The position numbers and the translations under genes are program-made. A stretch of 64,000 nucleotides of DNA from Pipra filicauda (lineage: Eukaryota; Chordata; Aves; Passeriformes; Pipridae), in the NCBI RefSeq assembly GCF_003945595.2, contig NW_024104419.1, positions 1 through 64,000 on the forward strand, read 5' to 3'. This document shows positions 61,106 to 64,000 of the stretch, in pieces. Positions within the stretch are counted from its first letter, which is position 1. Each line of letters opens with the position of its first letter. The notes beneath the pieces were generated by a model. That model searched no databases, was not told where the DNA came from, and worked only from the letters and a program-made list of their open reading frames with translations.

Positions 61106-62000
61106 TTAGGATTTCAACCTTTCCTTGGATACTCAGCAAATTGTTTTTCTTTGATAGAAAGGTTAGTTATGTTGAAAGAAAAACCCCAGCAGTCCGTTTA
61201 TGCTGGCAGACAGTACATCAGGAAGAACAAGTTGTGGCTGTTGTGTCAGCTCCTGGTGTTTATTCCCAGCTCTGGCTAAACTGCCTTGCAGGCCTATGTT
61301 GTGCTTTGTTTGTAAAACAGGTGAATGATGCATACCAGACCTTTGGATTAAAGATTATGGGCAAAGGTTGAGAACAAGGGCTAAATTAATGAGAAATATT
61401 AACAGTAGTCAGAACACTCGTCAAGCAGAATGCATCTGACCCAGGCAGCTTCCTGTACACCAAGTAATGCTTGCAGAGCTTGTATAGTGGCTGTGAATGT
61501 AAGGATTGCACAGGCAGGTGCTTGAAACTCTGTGGATAGCAAGGGAAGATTGTTTTGGACCTCAGAAAATGGAAGCTGCAAGCCACCTTTGTATTTTGTT
61601 TCATGTACCCAGAATGAGTTATATCAGAATCATCTTCTGCAAACCAGTTCAGTCATAAAATTCATAACATCTTGTAACAGTAATACCCAGATTTCTTCCC
61701 TCACTCCAGTAAGTGTTAAAGAAATGAATATAGAGGACCAAGAGTCCCTTCAATATTACTTTCTCTCCTTCTTTGGATTGCTGTTGTCTTTCACACCAAC
61801 TCTTTATGAATCTGCAGTGACACTTGAATTCTATTAAATGTCACCTATTATTAACTGTGCCTTTGTTCAGGGTGGGAAATTAGTCCCTAGAATAGTCAAT
61901 CTGCTCCTTTATTTCTTTCTGATCTTCCTTAACATATCCCCAAAGCACCACACTACAACCACACGACTGTGACTCACTGGGACCGCCTCAGTGGACCCAC

Positions 62001-62050
62001 TGATCTTCCAGATCTTTCCCAACCTGAATGATTCCATGATTCTGTGATTC
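62001..62050 (+). repeat. CR1 LINE 3' tail fragment
   Basis: 'TGATCTTCCAGATCTTTCCCAACCTGAATGATTCCATGATTCTGTGATT' carries the CR1 terminal ATTCTGTG-type repeats. It is a very short remnant. Confidence 0.65.
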
Positions 62051-64000
62051 AGTACCCTGAGAAGTCTGGGCTATTCTGTCTCTTGTCACATTCCCTCGTT
62101 GAAAAATTAGGCAAGGAACTTGCTCAGCAAAGCTCGCTCCTGCCATCCGAGATCCAGCAAGGCAAGTGGGTTTCTACAGCTCTGCTGTCTTTGTAACCCA
62201 CTCTAGGGAGAGACCTGGGCCCCTGGAACAGTGCTGTGGACTGACTCACATCAGCACTCCCCAGGCCTAGAGCCCCCTGATGTGGACTTGGTCAAGTCCC
62301 CATGGAAGAGTATTTGGTGGAGATCTCTTCTGGGCCTTACATGTTGTTCAAGACATACTTCTTACTTCCTGTCTTTGTCTTTTGTTCACAAGGCCCTAAA
62401 TAGCAGGGGCATTTTGAAGGGAAGCCTTCAGCCTTCTGCAGCCTGAAGCCTTCCTGAAGTTCCTGATTGTTCTTGAAGTTCTCATTCCAGCTCATTTCAA
62501 GTGGGAGACTGGCAGTGGCATAGTAGTGACATGCACTAATATGTGAACTTCAAAAACTCCCACGGGACCAGGACACAGGAATAAACCAAACTGGCAGTGC
62601 ACAGACTGGGATGAACCTCTGCTGGGCTCCCCAGGCAGCTCCCAGTCACACACCACCTGTTATTTATAGCCCATTATATTTAAATTTATTTCCCTACCTC
62701 TTCCACTTATGTACACATCCCTTCCATGGGAAGAGAGTAAAGATATTATTTGTAAGTTTTAACTTCCAGCTACTGCTGCACACTCATCATCAAAGAACAC
62801 TCTTTTCGGGCTCCCATCACTACCCTGCTCTGGTCATTTCTTCCAAGAATCCAGCAGGTTGTCCCATCCTGTGCACAGCCACTCTTAATGCTAATGCCCA
62901 AACAAGATGCTTGCAGGTGTAACTCACACCTTAATTGTAATGACACTGAAGCTTAAAAGTGACAGACAGAAGCTGAGATAATTATTTTGAGTGTGAGGCT
63001 GTGAAGCAAATCCTTAGTGGCAGTAGTGGTGCTGCAGACTATCAAAACCCTTAAAAAAAAATCATGCTATCAAATTTTTAGGATCTTTTTAGGTACTTTT
63101 CCCTTTTCTTTGTGCACAGCCTTCTGGATTCTGTTAAAGCAAGTCCATTGCAGATTGGCCCACAGATGCAGAGAAATTTTGGGGAAAAAAGAAAGTGTGT
63201 CTGTCTGCAGGATGTGTGTCAGGGGGTGGGAGGAGTAAGGAGAAAGAGAGGAGGAGTGAAAACAGCTCTGTGCACATACACACCTGCACAAAAACCCTCA
63301 CAGTTTTTTTACATGAAAATTGTGCCTGGCAATATGAGGAGCATCCCCGTGCAATTTTGGTATCTCCGACTGAACTTGGGTGTTTCTTGGACCCTGGGCA
63401 TTGCACAAGCAAGTGCTGATCATGATCAGCAAATACCAGTTACATGCTGCTGTTGCTTCTTGCATTTTGTGTGACAGGAAAATTGTCGTTAAGAAGGATA
63501 GGCTGCTGTCTGAAATTCAAAGAGGAAGCTTTTAGAGATCACCTTGCTAAAATGTTCTGGCTAAGCTATTGGCAAATCATTGCTTAAAAGGAAGTGTTAC
63601 AATGCAGAAACAATTGGTTTGTTGGGTTTTTTTCCCCATTGCTGTAGGTAAAGATTTTAACTGTCCACTTTACTGCATAGTTCTTTGGTTAAAAAAGGAA
63701 TTTTTCTCTTCAGTCTAATATTTCAGCTTCACCTATCAAATTTTGTTTCACTATTTATTTAAGCTCTGCTCAATGGAGATTTATGAGGGCATTAATAGCC
63801 TTATGCTCATTGTATGGACCCAGTTCCCTCCCAGCCTAAGTTCTGCTCTTAAAACAGGTACACATGTAGATGGTATCACACCCAGCAGCTGCACTGAGAT
63901 AGTCATTAACTGAGCACCATCATGCTGTGGAGGGATGCTGGCACAAGGTCAGGACAATAACATGAATTATTTAAAATAATAATATATGGACAAACACTCG

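Larger units (their letters stand above)
60702..64000. other. Upstream flank of the TGM3-like gene
   Basis: 3.3 kb. Immediately upstream of the start there is a GC-rich CACCC-like element (GTGGGGGTGGAGCC at about 60821-60834 on plus), which could be a KLF/Sp-type promoter site, but no TATA box. A 205-codon frame at 60241-60858 (plus) has no family features and runs across the start exon on the opposite strand. Apart from an (AAT)n run and a short CR1 tail, nothing else is recognisable. Confidence 0.5.

Noticed and set aside
62140..62146. ATGGCAG on the minus strand as a TGM3-like start exon
   Set aside because: It is followed by gagcga rather than a GT donor, so it cannot be spliced to exon 2.

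Overview
This window is nuclear DNA from a bird. The evidence is several CR1 LINE 3' ends (about 2.2, 7.5, 17.3, 42.5, 48.1 and 56.3 kb), an old MIR at 11.3 kb, short vertebrate-type introns with clean GT-AG sites, and protein-coding genes recognisable as vertebrate orthologues. Nothing in it looks bacterial, plasmid or viral, and there is no CRISPR or operon structure. The species cannot be named; a possible avian LTR-type repeat at 53.5 kb would suit a neoavian or passerine genome but is not diagnostic.

Layout. 250-4690 (+): the last nine coding exons of CCNDBP1 (cyclin D1-binding protein 1/GCIP). Its N-terminus lies before the window. It converges tail-to-tail on EPB42. 5555-14148 (-): complete EPB42 (erythrocyte protein 4.2), 13 coding exons, 699 codons plus stop. 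17720-30594 (-): a complete transglutaminase most like TGM6, 697 aa. 33072-45883 (-): a second complete transglutaminase, 695 aa, intermediate between TGM3 and TGM6. 49855-60701 (-): a third, most like TGM3, 692 aa. 60702-64000: upstream flank with no gene seen.

The four minus-strand genes are tandem copies of one ancestral gene. Each has 13 coding exons, a tiny first exon of 7 or 10 nt, the same splice phases and nearly the same exon lengths. I assembled every exon by hand from splice sites and conserved protein motifs. Each total is divisible by three with no internal stop, which strongly supports the models.

Main points of interest. (1) EPB42 and the TGM3/TGM6 group sit side by side here, whereas in human EPB42 is on 15q15 and TGM3/TGM6 on 20p13. 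This suggests an ancestral single cluster. (2) Avian EPB42 keeps the transglutaminase Cys-His-Asp triad that mammalian protein 4.2 has lost, although one calcium-site loop is degraded. (3) There is an extra transglutaminase between TGM6 and TGM3. (4) TGM6 has a highly basic hinge. (5) The first exons of EPB42 and the TGM3-like gene are identical and predict an N-myristoylated Met-Gly-Gln start. In human, the transglutaminases of this locus next to EPB42 are TGM5 and TGM7; neither is recognisable here.
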